Positions 1-13,559 of a stretch of DNA of 64,000 nucleotides are shown here, piece by piece. Below the pieces are notes generated by a model that was given only the letters and a program-made list of their open reading frames with translations, searched no databases and was not told the origin of the DNA. Source of the stretch: Sipunculus nudus (Eukaryota > Annelida > Sipuncula > Golfingiida > Sipunculidae). Each line of letters opens with the position of its first letter. Position 1 is the first letter of the stretch. The stretch spans positions 42,000,659 through 42,064,658 of the forward strand of contig CM049313.1 in the NCBI GenBank assembly GCA_026874595.1, given 5' to 3'. The position numbers and the translations under genes are program-made.

Positions 1-320
1 TCATACGCAAAACTGGTGGCGCCACCTACAACCATTTTTGCACAGTGTCCATCTGTTTGTCTGCCACGGGCTAAAATCACTCATATACATGTAGTGGTTT
101 GACTTGTCTGCCTTAAATTTTGTATATGTATACAACTTGGACGGCTTTCTGGATCTTGTTTTAGGTGGCGCAACCTACATACACATTTTGGCTGCAGACA
201 TCCATATATGCAACACTTCACTCTATTTCCCCTTGCCACTCAATCCATGCCTCACTTCACCCGTTCCACTCTAATTTAGGCAGATACAAGTAGTCGCTTG
301 TCGACTACCCGTATTCTAGT
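1..320. repeat. Fragment of dispersed repeat with GGTGGCGCCACC core
   Basis: Contains GGTGGCGCCACCT near 16-28 and a degenerate second copy (AGGTGGCGCAACCT, about 162-175), the same landmark found in the repeats at 18608-19893 and 62658-63160. It ends with a small perfect hairpin at 290-308 (GTAGTCG arms, 5-base loop). It begins outside the window. Confidence 0.5.
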
Positions 321-1267
321 TTTTTTAAAATGTTTTCAAAATTTTTATGCAGTGGTTGAAATTTGCCTTTTCCGTACATATTTCTACATTTCTTTGAAAG
401 CTGTATTCTTCCTACCCTGTTTATAAGTTGTTGCATTTATTTTACTTTATTAATTTAAAGGGACCTAATCACCTTTAAAGCATGTTCTATAAAGGAAAAC
501 GGAACTGAGAGTGTGAAAGAATAGACATAATATTGCTGCTGATATTGTCCCTTTAATGATTACTGAAAAAGTTGCAGTTGCTATAAAAATGAAATTAGAA
601 CATATTTGTCAACTTAAAACAGGGTCAGTCTAATGCAGCTTCATTTATTTGTCCAGTGTTCATTGCAGTCAGTTCACAGCTATCATAAAGCATTATATTA
701 ATGCATGGATTTTGGTTTTTACTAGAAAGGCAGGCCTCAAGAAAAAATCTTTTCTCTACTCACAGCAGATTTTTACCAGATCAACTCCTGCTTACTCCTG
801 TTTCATTCTCTGAAACAAGACAACTTAATTGGATGGCACCTGTAGTAGTTCTGAGTTCTATATTACTGTATTGCTGATAGTATGATGTAAAACACAAAAA
901 TGTGATCTTGCATACTCATTGCTTAAATTTAATGATCTGCATTTTCACAAATTGTCAATGAAATATATTTTGCATGAAACTCTGTATGTTGGATCCTTTC
1001 CCTGGATAGTCCATAAAGGTTTGTAAAATTCTTAACTCAGGGACTCACACGGTATATAGCTGTAGCTTTTGACCATCTCATGATCAACATCAGCATTACA
1101 ATTGGCAATATAATGTACTCGCACAGATAATGAAGGCCAGACTGACATGGGTGACAATTAATATTACCTTCTTCAAACTTCAGAAGTATAAGCCCTAAAT
1201 TGTCTTCCTTGTTTTTTCATGGTGAGAAATCCTCAGCAATGACAGGGCATTGTTACTGTGTAATGCA
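321..1267. other. No gene seen
   Basis: AT-rich sequence without a convincing exon, repeat or RNA gene. Confidence 0.5.
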
Positions 1268-1426
1268 GTAAGTCACCAGGTGACAGATGTAATGTACATT
1301 GTAATGAAGCAAGTAAACCCACCAAGGCACAGCTGTAATGCATAGTGTAATAAAGTAAGTAAACCTACCAAGGCGCAGCTGTAATGCAAGGGGTAATAAA
1401 GTAAGTAAAGCCACCAGGTGACAGCT
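1268..1426. repeat. Tandem repeat, about 46-base period, about 3.5 copies
   Basis: Copies begin near 1270, 1311, 1357 and 1403 with (A)AGTAAACCYACCAAGG and continue CAGCTGTAATGCA. The two central copies differ at a handful of positions; the outer ones carry CACCAGGTGACAG instead. The 60-codon frame across it on the minus strand is a by-product. Confidence 0.75.
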
Positions 1427-2699
1427 TACATACACTCCCTGTTTGCAACTGTGAGGTGATAATGCTGTTCTGTAGCTGGTGGTTACCTGGGCCTGGGTTA
1501 GCCCTGGTCAGTTAGTCAGGTAATTGGTCCTTTTCATCTTTATTCATGGGTACCAGGTGGTCAAGTTGAGATGAGGTCATATATTCATCTTGGAATTCGA
1601 AATGTTAATTGTGTTTGGTCATAGAAAATCTTTGTGCTGTTGCTTTTGTGATGTTATATGTAAACATTAAAACGTAGCATCAGGGATTATTCAAGGCCTT
1701 TATGGAGGCTTTATTTTTGACCATTCACCTTTTATAAAAAAAGGCCAACAGTTTTTAAAGACAGTCATAAAGTATACCAGATGTTTCCAGCAAGTCCTCG
1801 TAGGCTCATGCACAAAACACTTTGGTCTTCATGACTTGGTTTTAAATCTTGTTCGGTCTTAGAGACTTCACTCCAGTAATTTGAAGTGAAGAACCATGCA
1901 GTATATAATAGATTTAGCTACTTCATATATGTATATTCTAGGTTATGGTTTAAGTGTTTGCAGATCTGTGTATTATTTATATGGAAGAGATCTGGGCAAA
2001 ATCCATGACGGCTCTTCAGCTTGTCCTTGTTTGTGAGACATCTCTGCAGGGTCTGCTTACTTACTCTCAGGATATTCACACATACTCTGCCCCCTGTGAA
2101 CAGCCCAAGCACATACTCCATAGTAGCAAGGAAGCAGACCTCAAAAGCAGCTATGGGACAGTACTGTCAAAGAACACACTGGTGAAACTAGACCTTTGTA
2201 TTGGGTTAACAGTCAAGCTTGTACAAATCAACATCAGCAATCCCTTGCTAAGCTTGGGATTTGGCCTAAAAGGTAGTCCACAGGGGGTAGAGAGATAAGG
2301 TGTGGGATTGGTTATCAGCTATGGATGACCAGTCAGCTGTTGTCAGTCAGTGCCCTGTGCTTAAGCATTGATTATTGTGTATATTCAGGGCATGAAGCAC
2401 TACTTGGATGTTAGACTGGAGGATAGTTAATCAATCTCAAAGAGAAACTATCAGAACCAACAAAAAACACCTATTTTGCAAGATATAGCACTAGTGTGTA
2501 CCCACTGTCCAGGGTGGTGAACATACTCTGGAGGGTAGACTAATGCTTGTTGTAACAGGTGAGTTAGACCAGAGGACTCTGAAATAAGTATTTATTAAAG
2601 TAAACTATCAACAGGAACAGCAAACCCCCTTGCGCTGGATATGCAGGTATGTGTATGTAGGGCTTACATGTGCAGGGAGGTATAGGCATGCCAAGAGGA
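1427..2699. other. No gene seen
   Basis: Holds an open frame of 114 codons on the plus strand (1954-2298), but with no domain, splice support or codon signature that I recognise. I see no repeats. Confidence 0.45.
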
Positions 2700-2918
2700 T
2701 CATATAGTACTACTTTCCATGTTATTACCTCTGCTAACAAAAAGGCAGGGTGTTATGTGATCAGCTGGGTTTCTCATATGTGTGTGTAGGCTGTATCCCA
2801 TCAGGTTCATAATAATTTTGGTCAAAATTTGCAGCAGGATGGGCCCTAGATGGATTGGAAAAACTTCAATGTGGATCATTATCCAACAAGTAGTGCCCCT
2901 TTTTGCCTGCTGTCTCAT
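2700..2918. repeat. Degraded dispersed MITE-like repeat
   Basis: Phrases such as TTACCTCTGCTAAC, GTTATGTGATCAGC and TTGGTCAAAATTTGCAG are those of an old invertebrate repeat family whose consensus I recall as opening TACCTCCGC...GGAGGTTATGT. The copy is decayed and its ends are approximate. Confidence 0.4.
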
Positions 2919-5900
2919 TTGGTTATGGGCAACATATTAAAAATATATTGATCTATCCTAAAACATAATGACTTCTTCCCTGTCCTGTGACTTACTTTTC
3001 CTCAAAATTTCACTGAAATCACTTTTTGAGATATTTTATTCCTTTCACTTGCATAGATAGATTTAAATTCATGGGCTGCAGTGAGTATCTGACATTGTCA
3101 TTGTGATTTTGATTGAAATGTTTGATGAATCACACTGACGTTAGATAACATATCTCCTGGTTGTTGCAAGGGGTTCCAGCTTGGACATGGTAGTTGCTGT
3201 ATGACCCCCTCCTATCCATCCCTTTCTAGCCTTGGCCTTGCTGATTGTTGGCTTTGCTGCTCTCTGGGTGGCCTCATTGACCTTGAGGTAAAAGTGTTAC
3301 TTTAATTTCATGTATTGAGAGAGTTGGGCAGGCGATAGCTCTCAAACAATTTCTGTCATACTGTGATGCTAGTGCAGGTGTTGGTGGAGTTATGCACGCT
3401 GTTAGTGCTTTCTAGTTATTAGCAAGTTTAGTCTAGATGATACTGAGAATAAGTCTGATATTGTCTCAAAGAGAAACTATAAACTTAAACAGCCAACCCC
3501 ACATGAAGGATATATATAGTATGTACCCCAGGCTGGCAGTATAAGTCGATGTTAGAATTTTAAGTATATTAAAGTGTTTTTGTATGGAGGGTATAAACCA
3601 GCTGATCATGACAAACTGTCAACACTGAAACTAAACACAGTTGGAGATACAGAATTTGTATATATGTTGAATGTTCCTCTTACTGGTCAGCAGACCCCAG
3701 AGATCTGCTGAATACTGACAGTCTTAAATGTTGTAGGAAATTTAGAATGATACTGATAAAGATTGAAAGCGGAAGGTATTGAAAGAATACAGTGTTCTAA
3801 AGCTTGGAGGCTGGAAGATATCCTGGAAGAAGCAGGGACACTCTTTCATCTTACTAGAGTACTAGGCAAGCTAAGGCCTGCCAAGAGATAAGAACTCTCT
3901 GATACCAGCAACTCAGCCATGAGCTACTGAGATACTAGACAGGAATACAGGTTTACTGGTCAGTCTGACTGCTGGCAGCTTTACCTTATCAGGGCTCACA
4001 CAGGAACGCCATTAGTGGAGTAAAATCCCGTACCACTGTCTAACTACCACTGTCTAACACAAGGTGATGGGGAGTAGCTGTGTGGCTTTAACAATAACAA
4101 TGGACTCATCATCAGCTGGTTTGGTCAACAGGTCAGAAAAACTTGTTTTACTGTCATGTTAAATTGTTAATTACTGTTTGTTTGGTCTAACAATTTTATA
4201 CCTGATATCACCAGTAGCTAGCAGATTGTGTCTGGTCCATTTACTGGTAAAGGTTAAGCATATGTATTCCTTGAAAATGGATCTTCAAATTCTTAATTTT
4301 TCTTTTTATATAGAGATTTCTTACTGAAATGGAATTGGATGGATGACTGAATTGTTCTCTACACTCACCAGAATGTAATGCTGTCAATACATCCTTCCTA
4401 GGAACTGAATCTTCAATCAAATAAAACTATGACTCTGATAAGTTAATATTAATAATGATTATGTATATTTACAAGTAATATGAAAGCCTTTTTACAGTAT
4501 ATGGTAACATATTTCACAAGGCAGCTTGTGTGCATTATCGCAATATAAACAGGAATTCAGTTGCAGTTTAAGCATGTCTGACAGTTAATATTGAGGAAAG
4601 TCCTGTAAGACAAATATTGATGGGTGCAGAGATTTTATCCATAAATGAGATGTATCTATAATTAAAGTATAAAACAAAACAGTTTTCAAGGATTGGTAAT
4701 TAAGACTTTCCCCAGCTTTGGCATGGCTACAGTGGATAACTTCTTTGTAGTCCAGCACAATGAGAACTTAGAATCGATGAGAACAAGTTCAGCTTTCTTA
4801 GAAATGCTTGTCATTGAGTTCTATAATAGTGTTGGAAAAGGAAATTGAATAGGGGATTGAGTTCCTTGATAGAAGTTGATTGGTTGTAAAAAAAGCAGGC
4901 TTTAAAAACAGATTCAATCTAAATTTGTTGAGAAGAAAGAAAAATAAGATAGAAAAAAAGGATAGGCCAAAAGAAAGAAAGAGAAAAAAAGAAATGATTA
5001 GTATTTTAACTTGAATGTTTTTCATTAATTAATAGATGATGGTTTAGGTTAAATTTTCCAAACACAAATACTGCATCTTTATGTTTGTATGGCTTAAATT
5101 TTCTTAACTGGGCTGGACAAGAAGAAAGGCGTAAATATAAAAATGGAAATTATTTTTAATCAAGTCATTTTAGATTTACCTGCATTTTGGTCCAGATGAG
5201 GCACATATTTAATAAGGTTAATTTGGACATAAGCTGAAAAATATACATTGTAATATATTGAAGGTATGGTACTTGAATCTTGCTGTAATATTTTGCGCAT
5301 CAAGCCAAACGTTCGTCAAAATGTATTTGGTTAAATATGTGTGACTGCTTCACTGCCTGACACTCCAGGTGTAATTCTGCATGGTAAATATAAAGACCAA
5401 TGAATTATATTACTTTGATGTAACAAAAACATAAATATCAACATACTTGTTACCTGTTGTAAATAATTTATGAAGATCACAGGTATCTGTGCTTGCTCAG
5501 GTACATCATATTTACCTGAGCCAAAATGCCTTTGAAATTATACACCAGTACCTTGAGAATTTGTGGACTTGGCAGACAGGTGGAAAGATCAGCTCTAGCA
5601 TTTATACATAGTACCATCCACTTATTTGCCCTCTGGCAGTGATTAAGATTTTAAAAGGATCATATATTTGAGGTATTCACCTGTAGATCTGTTTGTTTGA
5701 CTACGTACATGTGTACAAAATATTTTAAAGGCCATGAATTGATTAAAAAATCTTCAAACCTTCAAACTGATCAGTATACAAGCCATCACCAGGGGACATT
5801 CTTACCAGTGAACTCTGTCACTGATGTGGATGAACTGTACAACATCATTGCCATGTTGTTAAGTACAAAGGCATTTCTTTTTCTGTAGACAAGTTCATGA

Positions 5901-7954
5901 CCACCATAGGTTACCACCATTAATGTGCAGTCTGAGTTTGTGTATATTGAAATGTTAAAGTTTGAAGCCCAGATGTCCTGCTCATAGCCTTGATATATAA
6001 ACATAACTCTTCATACAGGTCTCATCCTATTATATGGTCCAGTGGTGCATGAGGACAAACGAAAGGTGTGTACATATTATATCATGTGATATGAAATGGT
6101 GACATATCAGTTTGATCAATGAGGTAGTCCATCTTCCCAGGTGTGGAATATATTATGCTTATAAGCCAGGGAAATATGCCTGTAAATTTACCAGATGTTA
6201 TTTTAATTTTGCAGGTGTTTTAGGTGATGCCTTTAAGCACAATGAAAGTCTTCTAAAACCTAAAAACATCCCTAATTCAGCAATCAAATATCTCATCCTT
6301 AAAATGCAAACCCACACATCCAAAGTTGCAGAGAGTTTCATGCAGATATGTTACCATTATGTGTTAAGCAAGAATTTCTTATGTTCATTTCCAGGGGATT
6401 TTGGAATCAGAATAAGATGATAGGACAGAGTTATGGTTTCACATGTTGCATGCTGACAGCATCAGCAGTGGCGGCTGATATGGTACAGATAACAAAGGCA
6501 ATCATAGCAAGATGACAGCATTTATAATCAGTCTGAGGCAGTGATGACAATCTATTCAATACCAGTGATGGTCAGATAGAGCACAGCCCAAGGAGGGAAT
6601 GGGGGGGGGGGGGGCTGTTATATAAGGGAGTCTTGTTGCTTCTTTATAGAGATTCAGAGATTTATACTTCTGTAAGTTTTGCTTTCTTTAAAGAAAAACC
6701 ATTTTAATTTTTTTTACATTTTGTCTATATATATAATATATATTCTTTTGTGTTATAATTTCCCCCAAATTTAATCTTCAAAATGGTGTATTCAGAATTT
6801 TTTGTATATTTAGATAAGAACTGCATGAGATGTAGAAATATGTATGATCATTTCTGTGGCACATACGTATATAGAAAAAAATATTGCTCTACTGTTGCAA
6901 TATGAAATAATTAAACTGCATGACTGAGAATGCTGGAGCTCTATCTCCATATATCACTAGATATTGTATCTTGATTTGTTCAAATTCAGGATTTAGTGTA
7001 ACCTAGACATTTAAATACAAAAATCATTTTTTCATTCAGATAAATTATTTTTCATTCAAATAAATTATTTTGTATTTTTTACATATTTCAAGCTTTTCAT
7101 TTATAAGTTTTATACTTGTGTTGGGAAAGTTTTATCCGTATGTGCTCAAATCCACATTTGAAGCATTGAGTAAAGAGAACAAAAGGAAGAAGAAAAATAA
7201 TGAGGATCTAACTTATCAAAGGAGGAGTTATTTTGATGCTGGCAGGTGTGGCATATGGGTCCTGGTAGGGGGAGTGGCCTGTGAACCAGGTCTTTGATCA
7301 GAGTTATAGGCCACTTGGTTCCTCTGATGTGCACCTGGGACTAACTGGCCAGATCTGTGTCCATATAAAAGTCCAGCTGGACTAGGCTATTCCTCAGATT
7401 GTTGCAGAACTGCCCCACATATTACAGCAATCTATTCAGGCCATTGCTCAGATTCTATCAGAACTCCCCACTAATATAAATGCAATCTTTTTAGGCTGAG
7501 GGGAATTGAGTTTAATTTAATTGGCTGCTGGTCAAAGGCTCTGAATAATAAACTCGATCTACTGTCTGCAGAGCATAAATTTGTTGCATTCAGACTAGTC
7601 TTTATACCCTGAACATATGTGTGGTTTCTAGAAGAAATGATATAGTCAGGTATCTTGGTATATTCCAGCTGTGTTTTGTGAGAGCAGCCATGGCATGAAT
7701 AGACAGTTTCAGAAGGATCACCTGCTGACTCTAAGACTATCTTTGATAAGACAGGGCTGTATTATGTAAACACCAATGCAGGCTGTGGTGATGATGCCAT
7801 TTTATACAGTTTTAAGGAGGAATCATTGTTATTGGTAAGTCTTGAATTCTTACGTACCATGTGCTCTGAGGTATTGACAAGTGCTCAGAAATTGATAAAA
7901 AGTGAGGGTTTGCTTTCACTGTGTGGTTCAGTCATATGTAGCATTTGTGGGTTT
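2919..7954. other. No gene seen; G14 run and purine-rich tract
   Basis: Ordinary AT-rich DNA. A run of 14 G is at 6601-6614. A purine-rich tract lies at about 4925-4995. Short near-duplicates (TTTTTCATTCARATAAATTATTT) occur twice at 7027-7070. Open frames here are short and featureless. Confidence 0.45.
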
Positions 7955-8060
7955 ATAATACCTCCACCATGTGGTGGAGGCAGTATGTTTTTGTTGGTTT
8001 TGTATGGTTTGTCTATTAGCAGCTTTACTCAAGCAGAATTTGATTTAGTGGAGGGTTAGG
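7955..8060. repeat. Degraded repeat with CCTCCACCA hairpin
   Basis: A perfect hairpin lies at 7961-7980 (arms CCTCCACCA and TGGTGGAGG, 2-base loop). It is followed by GTATGTTTTTGTTGGTTTTGTATG and CTATTAGCAGC, the same old repeat family as at 2700-2918 in the opposite sense. The boundaries are approximate. Confidence 0.45.
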
Positions 8061-9998
8061 GTAATAACACCTAAGGCGCAATCAATTAAATTTGGGAGGT
8101 AATCTGGATCACCAAAAATGTTTTTGTTTAGAGGCTTCCTTACCATTTTGATATAGGGCAGTTAAGACCTTCTTCATTCTCTCATATTGAGGGCAAGTTT
8201 AAGAGTATAAATTTCAGAATAGGGTAACAGTGTCCACTGCATTCAGGTGTTAAGTGGAGATACCTTTGTTCTGGTGGGCAGGGCTGACCTGGGATGCAAC
8301 CATTTAGTTGGTTAACAGTATTTGACTCATATTTCACTGGGTTTGAATTAATATTTTACTGTGCTTTAGTGCTACAAATAAAAGTCCATTTGTATCATAG
8401 TGATATTCCAGATCTGGTTATCAAGATTTTGTACAGAGGTATATCTATACAGTCTCAGAGTGTTTTCTAGATATTTTGAGGTGAATTTAGTCAGACAACT
8501 TCAAAATTATTCCTTTGTAGTCCAATCTGACTCAGGTAAAACAATGAGCATTCATGTGATGCTGTTCCAGTGTCTGAGGTAACTGATAACCCACCAAAAC
8601 ACCATGCATAATTCTGAATCAACTATAAAATTGACATCCCCACAACGCAATTGAATTAAAAGTCACCAGACAAACATACCTTATTTGAAAATACCATCAT
8701 CTTCCTATTGTATGTCAATTCATGACCTGTTAAATGATATTTTATATAATCTATTGTAGTTACAAGTATTGACAGACAGTGAACTGACAGACCGGAGTTT
8801 GAGTACAAGTTCACTACCCACCAACATATTTTCTACCGAGACATAGTTTCTGATGCCAGCTTTCAGACATATTGGCATTGTACATTCTTTGTCACTGAAA
8901 TATGTGTAAGCTGATTAAGCTATACCAAGCTGTCAGACTCTTCCATTCTGAATTTTGAATAATTGGTACAAATGGACATTTTGATATGATTTCAGTTTGG
9001 AACAAAGGTTCTGTATAGTACTGCATACACCTATTTGAGCTGATGAGAAGACTTCAGATAGTGCTTCTTCCAAAAAAGTGACCTGCATCCCTACCTATTT
9101 ACAGTAATGATATTGAAACAGCTGACTGTTACAGTTACTTTGTTTTGTACCACATTATATGTTTTCCAGCAAGCAATGTTATCCGATGTTGGTGAGCTTA
9201 GTACAATTGTGCATCTGATGTATAGTTTCCAGGCTTGCCATAGAATGTTCAAATACATTATAAGTAATTGTATTTGTAGAGCTGTGTGGGCCAGAGATAT
9301 CCTTGTATAGCTTGTGTATAGCATGACCCAGTGATGGATGTAACAAGTTTGTACAATCATTAAGTTATAATAGATAAATACAGGGGCATGGCACAGGTTC
9401 AGCACCAGGTGTGAGTACTGTCAGTGGGAAGTTCCTGAGTTGTATGCCAGATATGTATGGCAGGCTGCATGTTTAGACTTTGGTCCTGGGAGATTTTGTG
9501 GATCCATGTAGTTTGGCTGTCACAAGGTGTACACAGGATGACCATGCTGGTATGTATGTTTACACCACCCTGTTACCCTTGAATAAATCAGGCTTCTGTA
9601 TGTGCATTGCAGTCACTAGCATTTCCATTAATAAGCCTTGGGGTGCATTTTTCACGGTTTGTACAACACTGACCAGTGTAGGATTGTGCAAAAACTGCAG
9701 GTAACCATGGAATTATTGTCAGGCAAATTACCTGTATAGTCAAATAGTGTTTTTGTGCAGGTTTGTCAGCTAAATTAATATTACCTGGAACCCATAAAAA
9801 CCCAGCATTGTTTTCTTTTGCATTTTTACCAAATCTATTTTAATCATATCCCAAGTCAACATACATGTTTGTCATAATTGCCACAGAGCTAATTAAATAA
9901 TGCATTACTCAGCTGCATTTGTGATATTTTTGCCCATGTTCAGTGTTTTCCTCAGAGAAAAATGCCAATCCTATGTTGAATATTTTACCCCTTATGAG

Positions 9999-10002
<4 letters not shown>
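8061..10002. other. No gene seen
   Basis: AT-rich. Overlapping small frames on both strands (9091-9405) look like chance. Confidence 0.45.
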
Positions 10003-10080
<78 letters not shown>

Positions 10081-10101
10081 GTATATATGTATATATATAT
10101 A
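10003..10101. repeat. (AT)n microsatellite
   Basis: About 66 bases of pure AT, then ATGT-type variants. The Tyr-Ile repeats in an overlapping frame come from this tract. Confidence 0.95.
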
Positions 10102-13100
10102 CCAGTTTGGCAGTAATTAATATCTGAGTGTTAAGTTTTTAATGCAGTGAGTAAATGACTTTGTTTATTACTTGGGACCTGTAAACCTGTCTACCATTAT
10201 TGTATTCCATTTTAAAAGAGAGTTGATTACAGCTCTGGAATGCAGCAGATCATTTATCTTATTTTTTGTTACCTTTTCAGGAATCTTATCTTGGGTATAT
10301 CCTACAGGAGGCTTTGGCATTAACCTCAGATCTGGCCTTTTTATATACATATTATTGGTTTCACTGTTGTACTTAATTTTCATGGCCTTATACAGATGTC
10401 TGGGTCCTGCTGTCTCCAAAGCAATTAAGCAGAGCATGAGTATATATAAGTATATCATAAAATAGTAATACATGTCATTAAGGATCTCTAGTCAAAACAC
10501 TGGGTGTTCCTGTCTAGGATATTATGTGCAAATATGAGGCCATGGGAATTCAAGTTTTTCACAATACATATAAGATTATAAACTCGACTGAGCCTTTTGT
10601 CTAATTTTCAATTGTTTTTGTTGTATACAGAAGTAAATTCTTATCCTCTAGATAAGAAATACAGATCATTCTTATTTCTACTAGTATAAACTTATTATTT
10701 AGAAAACAAAATTTTCAGAAGTTCACATTCTCATGGTTTGCAGGCCATTCCCTTTGATAAAATGACAGTTTCAAGGAGCCTTAACTGAGGAAGTTGAACT
10801 CTTACTATTGACATCTTAAAATTTGACTGTTTCTTTGGTTCTGTTGGAATTGACCAAAGTTAGATTAAATTCCTACCTACTTTGAATAATGAATACATAA
10901 ATATGTGTGATGCACTTTCATGTATTTTCCAAAGAAATGTAAGAAATAAATCTTATTTTTCAAAATAGCTTTATTGTTATTAAACATGTTAGGAAAGATT
11001 ATAATAACAAGTTACAGCAGGAGTGCTGAAATAAATAGATGCAACTGATCCCTTTGTAATCCAGAGGGACGTTTCACTGTCAATTTCTATTGTTCATTGA
11101 GGCATTTTTTATCTTGTTCATGTGGAAAGAATTGGTCATTTTGACTTGGTATAAAGGGCCTGTGTCAGCATGACCTTACAGTGCTGCTTGAGAGCTATCT
11201 CACTAACTGTCTGTAACTAGTAAGTCTCTTCAGGTACCAAGCAGTCTCTGGAACAGCCGGTCTGCTACAGGAGGTGGCAGACATGGAACTGTCAGGTTGA
11301 GTGTATATTTGTCTGTTTGCTCTGAGGTCTGGTGTGTGGGCAAACAGCTCTGAGCTGAAGTTGTGTCAAGAGGGATCATCGTACAGCCAGTCTTCCTGTT
11401 ATAGCTGTCTTCCTGCTTCGTCTGGAAAGCTTCTTCCTTCAGAGACCTCTCTCACTTGATGAGCAGGAGAGGCTAGTTTCTGTCATGGCTGAAGACTTGG
11501 GAACATGCCTGGGTTACATGCTTTAACATGGATCAGTGGTGTGTCTATTGGATCATGACACTGCAAGTTCAGAAAGTCCAAATAGTTATATGCAAGTGAT
11601 CAGAATGTCAGCTGCTGATAACAAGGGAATTTTAAACATTGATGATAAAAAATTGTTAGAAATGGAGTGTCTAAAAAACATATGACTTCAAAGATATACA
11701 TGTACATCAGCTAGATATGTGCCTAAGTCAATCTATGTTTAGTTTTACTTGTGTTTAATCACTAGGCATGTATATATAATAAAACCTTTAAACACTGCAG
11801 CCACATTAAATAGACTGATGCCAATGGGCTATACATATATGATCAAAGTGAGGTGGAAAAATCCTTAGATATGTTATTGGGCGGTGCACTGGGTTAGACA
11901 CTTGGACAATTTTCACAGGAGGGTCCTTGAAAAGTTGGCTGCTGATTTCTTATTATCCCTTATACTTAATAAAAATAACTAGGTTTATGTGATGAAAAGG
12001 TATCCATGTCTGATCTTTGATATGAATGGGGTTTCCATCAAGGTTAATTAATTTATATGAACACACATGTGAATACCAGACCAACCAATCTGTTGTTGTC
12101 ATATAAAGTTTTTATCATTCAGGAACTACAAACCTGTTTATGGTTTGATGTTTTCTGATGCCAGTTTTATTCACAGTGCTTTTTGTTCCCAGATTTGGCA
12201 GAGTCATGAACTATAGTGTCCACCCTTACATGAATGGCAGTACTTGATTTCATTGTCTTGATTTCCTGTGCAAAGGGTCCTTCAGTTCAGACCTTCCTGC
12301 TTGTAATGCTGCAGCTCTTCTGGAGCTAGTTAAGTAGGAGTGTTACGATAAAGCATAACATTTAGGTGTATTCCTGATAATGTTAAAGGGAAATAAGCAA
12401 AATAGCTGTATTTGATGAGTGCATGTGTGTGTTTATATGAGTATTATTTGCCCATGACTGCCATGAACTAACCTGGGATCCATCTGAGCTTGACGCCCAA
12501 ATCACTCAAACCTACTGCAAGAGAAAAGATCATGTCTGAGACCCCAATTCACCTGTCTGCTTCCATGCAGAATTATTGGCCCCTTTCGCTGTGGAGATAA
12601 TTTGCTTGTCTGGTGCAGGAGGTTTTATCTTCCTCTTTGGAATCATGAAAAAAGTTTACTTTGGTTTAATGTGTAAGGATATGCCTTGAAAATAAACCTA
12701 GATTGGTGTGGGAGGTTAGTGTACGTGTCAGGGAGGACAAGTTGGAGCACTGCTCATTTGTATCTTTTAGTGGAACAAAGTTCTGCTCAAAGCTATACCT
12801 GACAAGGAGCTTCAACAACTGGTATGCTCTAGCATGCATGGTACTATTAACTTAATTTTAACATATTTCATTGTATTTAAAAATAATGCCACTTTATACT
12901 TTTTAATAGTATCCTTTGCTTGAGAAAAGACTACGCTTCATACTTTTTAATATTTTCATTTGTTGATACTTTTTTTTCTATCCTTCAATCATCACCTTCA
13001 AGGAGGTTCCTTTAGACCCAATGAACTTTTATTTTTAAACTTGGGGATACTGATATATATATATGTTATGCCAGTGCCTTATATAAGTGTTATTTATTTA

Positions 13101-13559
13101 ATGAGCATAGCTTTGCCTTGATCTCACAATCATTAGCAAAATGACTTATATATGGAATACTTTGAATCTTTCTATTGTGTCATTATGTCTTTCAAACGCA
13201 TGGATTAATTTCATTGCATATATAATATAAAGGAATTCAGGGAAGGAAGAGTAATAATAACATTTATAAGTTGATCTGCATCAAGTGAGGATGCAAGTTC
13301 ATATTTAGTCTTGTCTGTACATTAATCTCAAAGCAAGGGAGTGCCACTGGAGCTGTCATCTGGGGGAAATATGTGGTATCATCCATCACTGAGTAATGAT
13401 GAATTTGACAAGGATATTAAAATTATTGTCTGAATCTGATATGAATAAATAGAGTGAAACCTGTGTAATAAGACTACCCCTGGGACTTGCCAAAAGTGGT
13501 CTAAATTCACAGGTGGTCTTATTAGATCAGTTAGAACTGGTGTGAATAAATTTGGTTCA
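10102..13559. other. No confirmed gene; GC-richer patch at 11160-11480
   Basis: Mostly AT-rich. The patch around 11160-11480 is richer in GC and contains one segment that could be a coding exon (11234-11295; see its own entry). Nothing else recognised. Confidence 0.45.
11234..11295 (+). other. Possible exon of unknown gene
   Basis: The acceptor is TCTCTTCAG and the donor is TCAG|GTTGAG. Between them one frame is open and reads YQAVSGTAGLLQEVADMELS, which looks protein-like, but the stretch is only 62 bases and I find no partner exon or homologous domain. Low confidence. Confidence 0.15.

Noticed and set aside
1954-2298. 114-codon open frame as a gene
   Set aside because: No recognisable motif, splice context or coding bias, and overlapped by an equally plain frame on the other strand.
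9900-10127. Tyr/Ile-repeat protein
   Set aside because: Translation of an (AT)n microsatellite.
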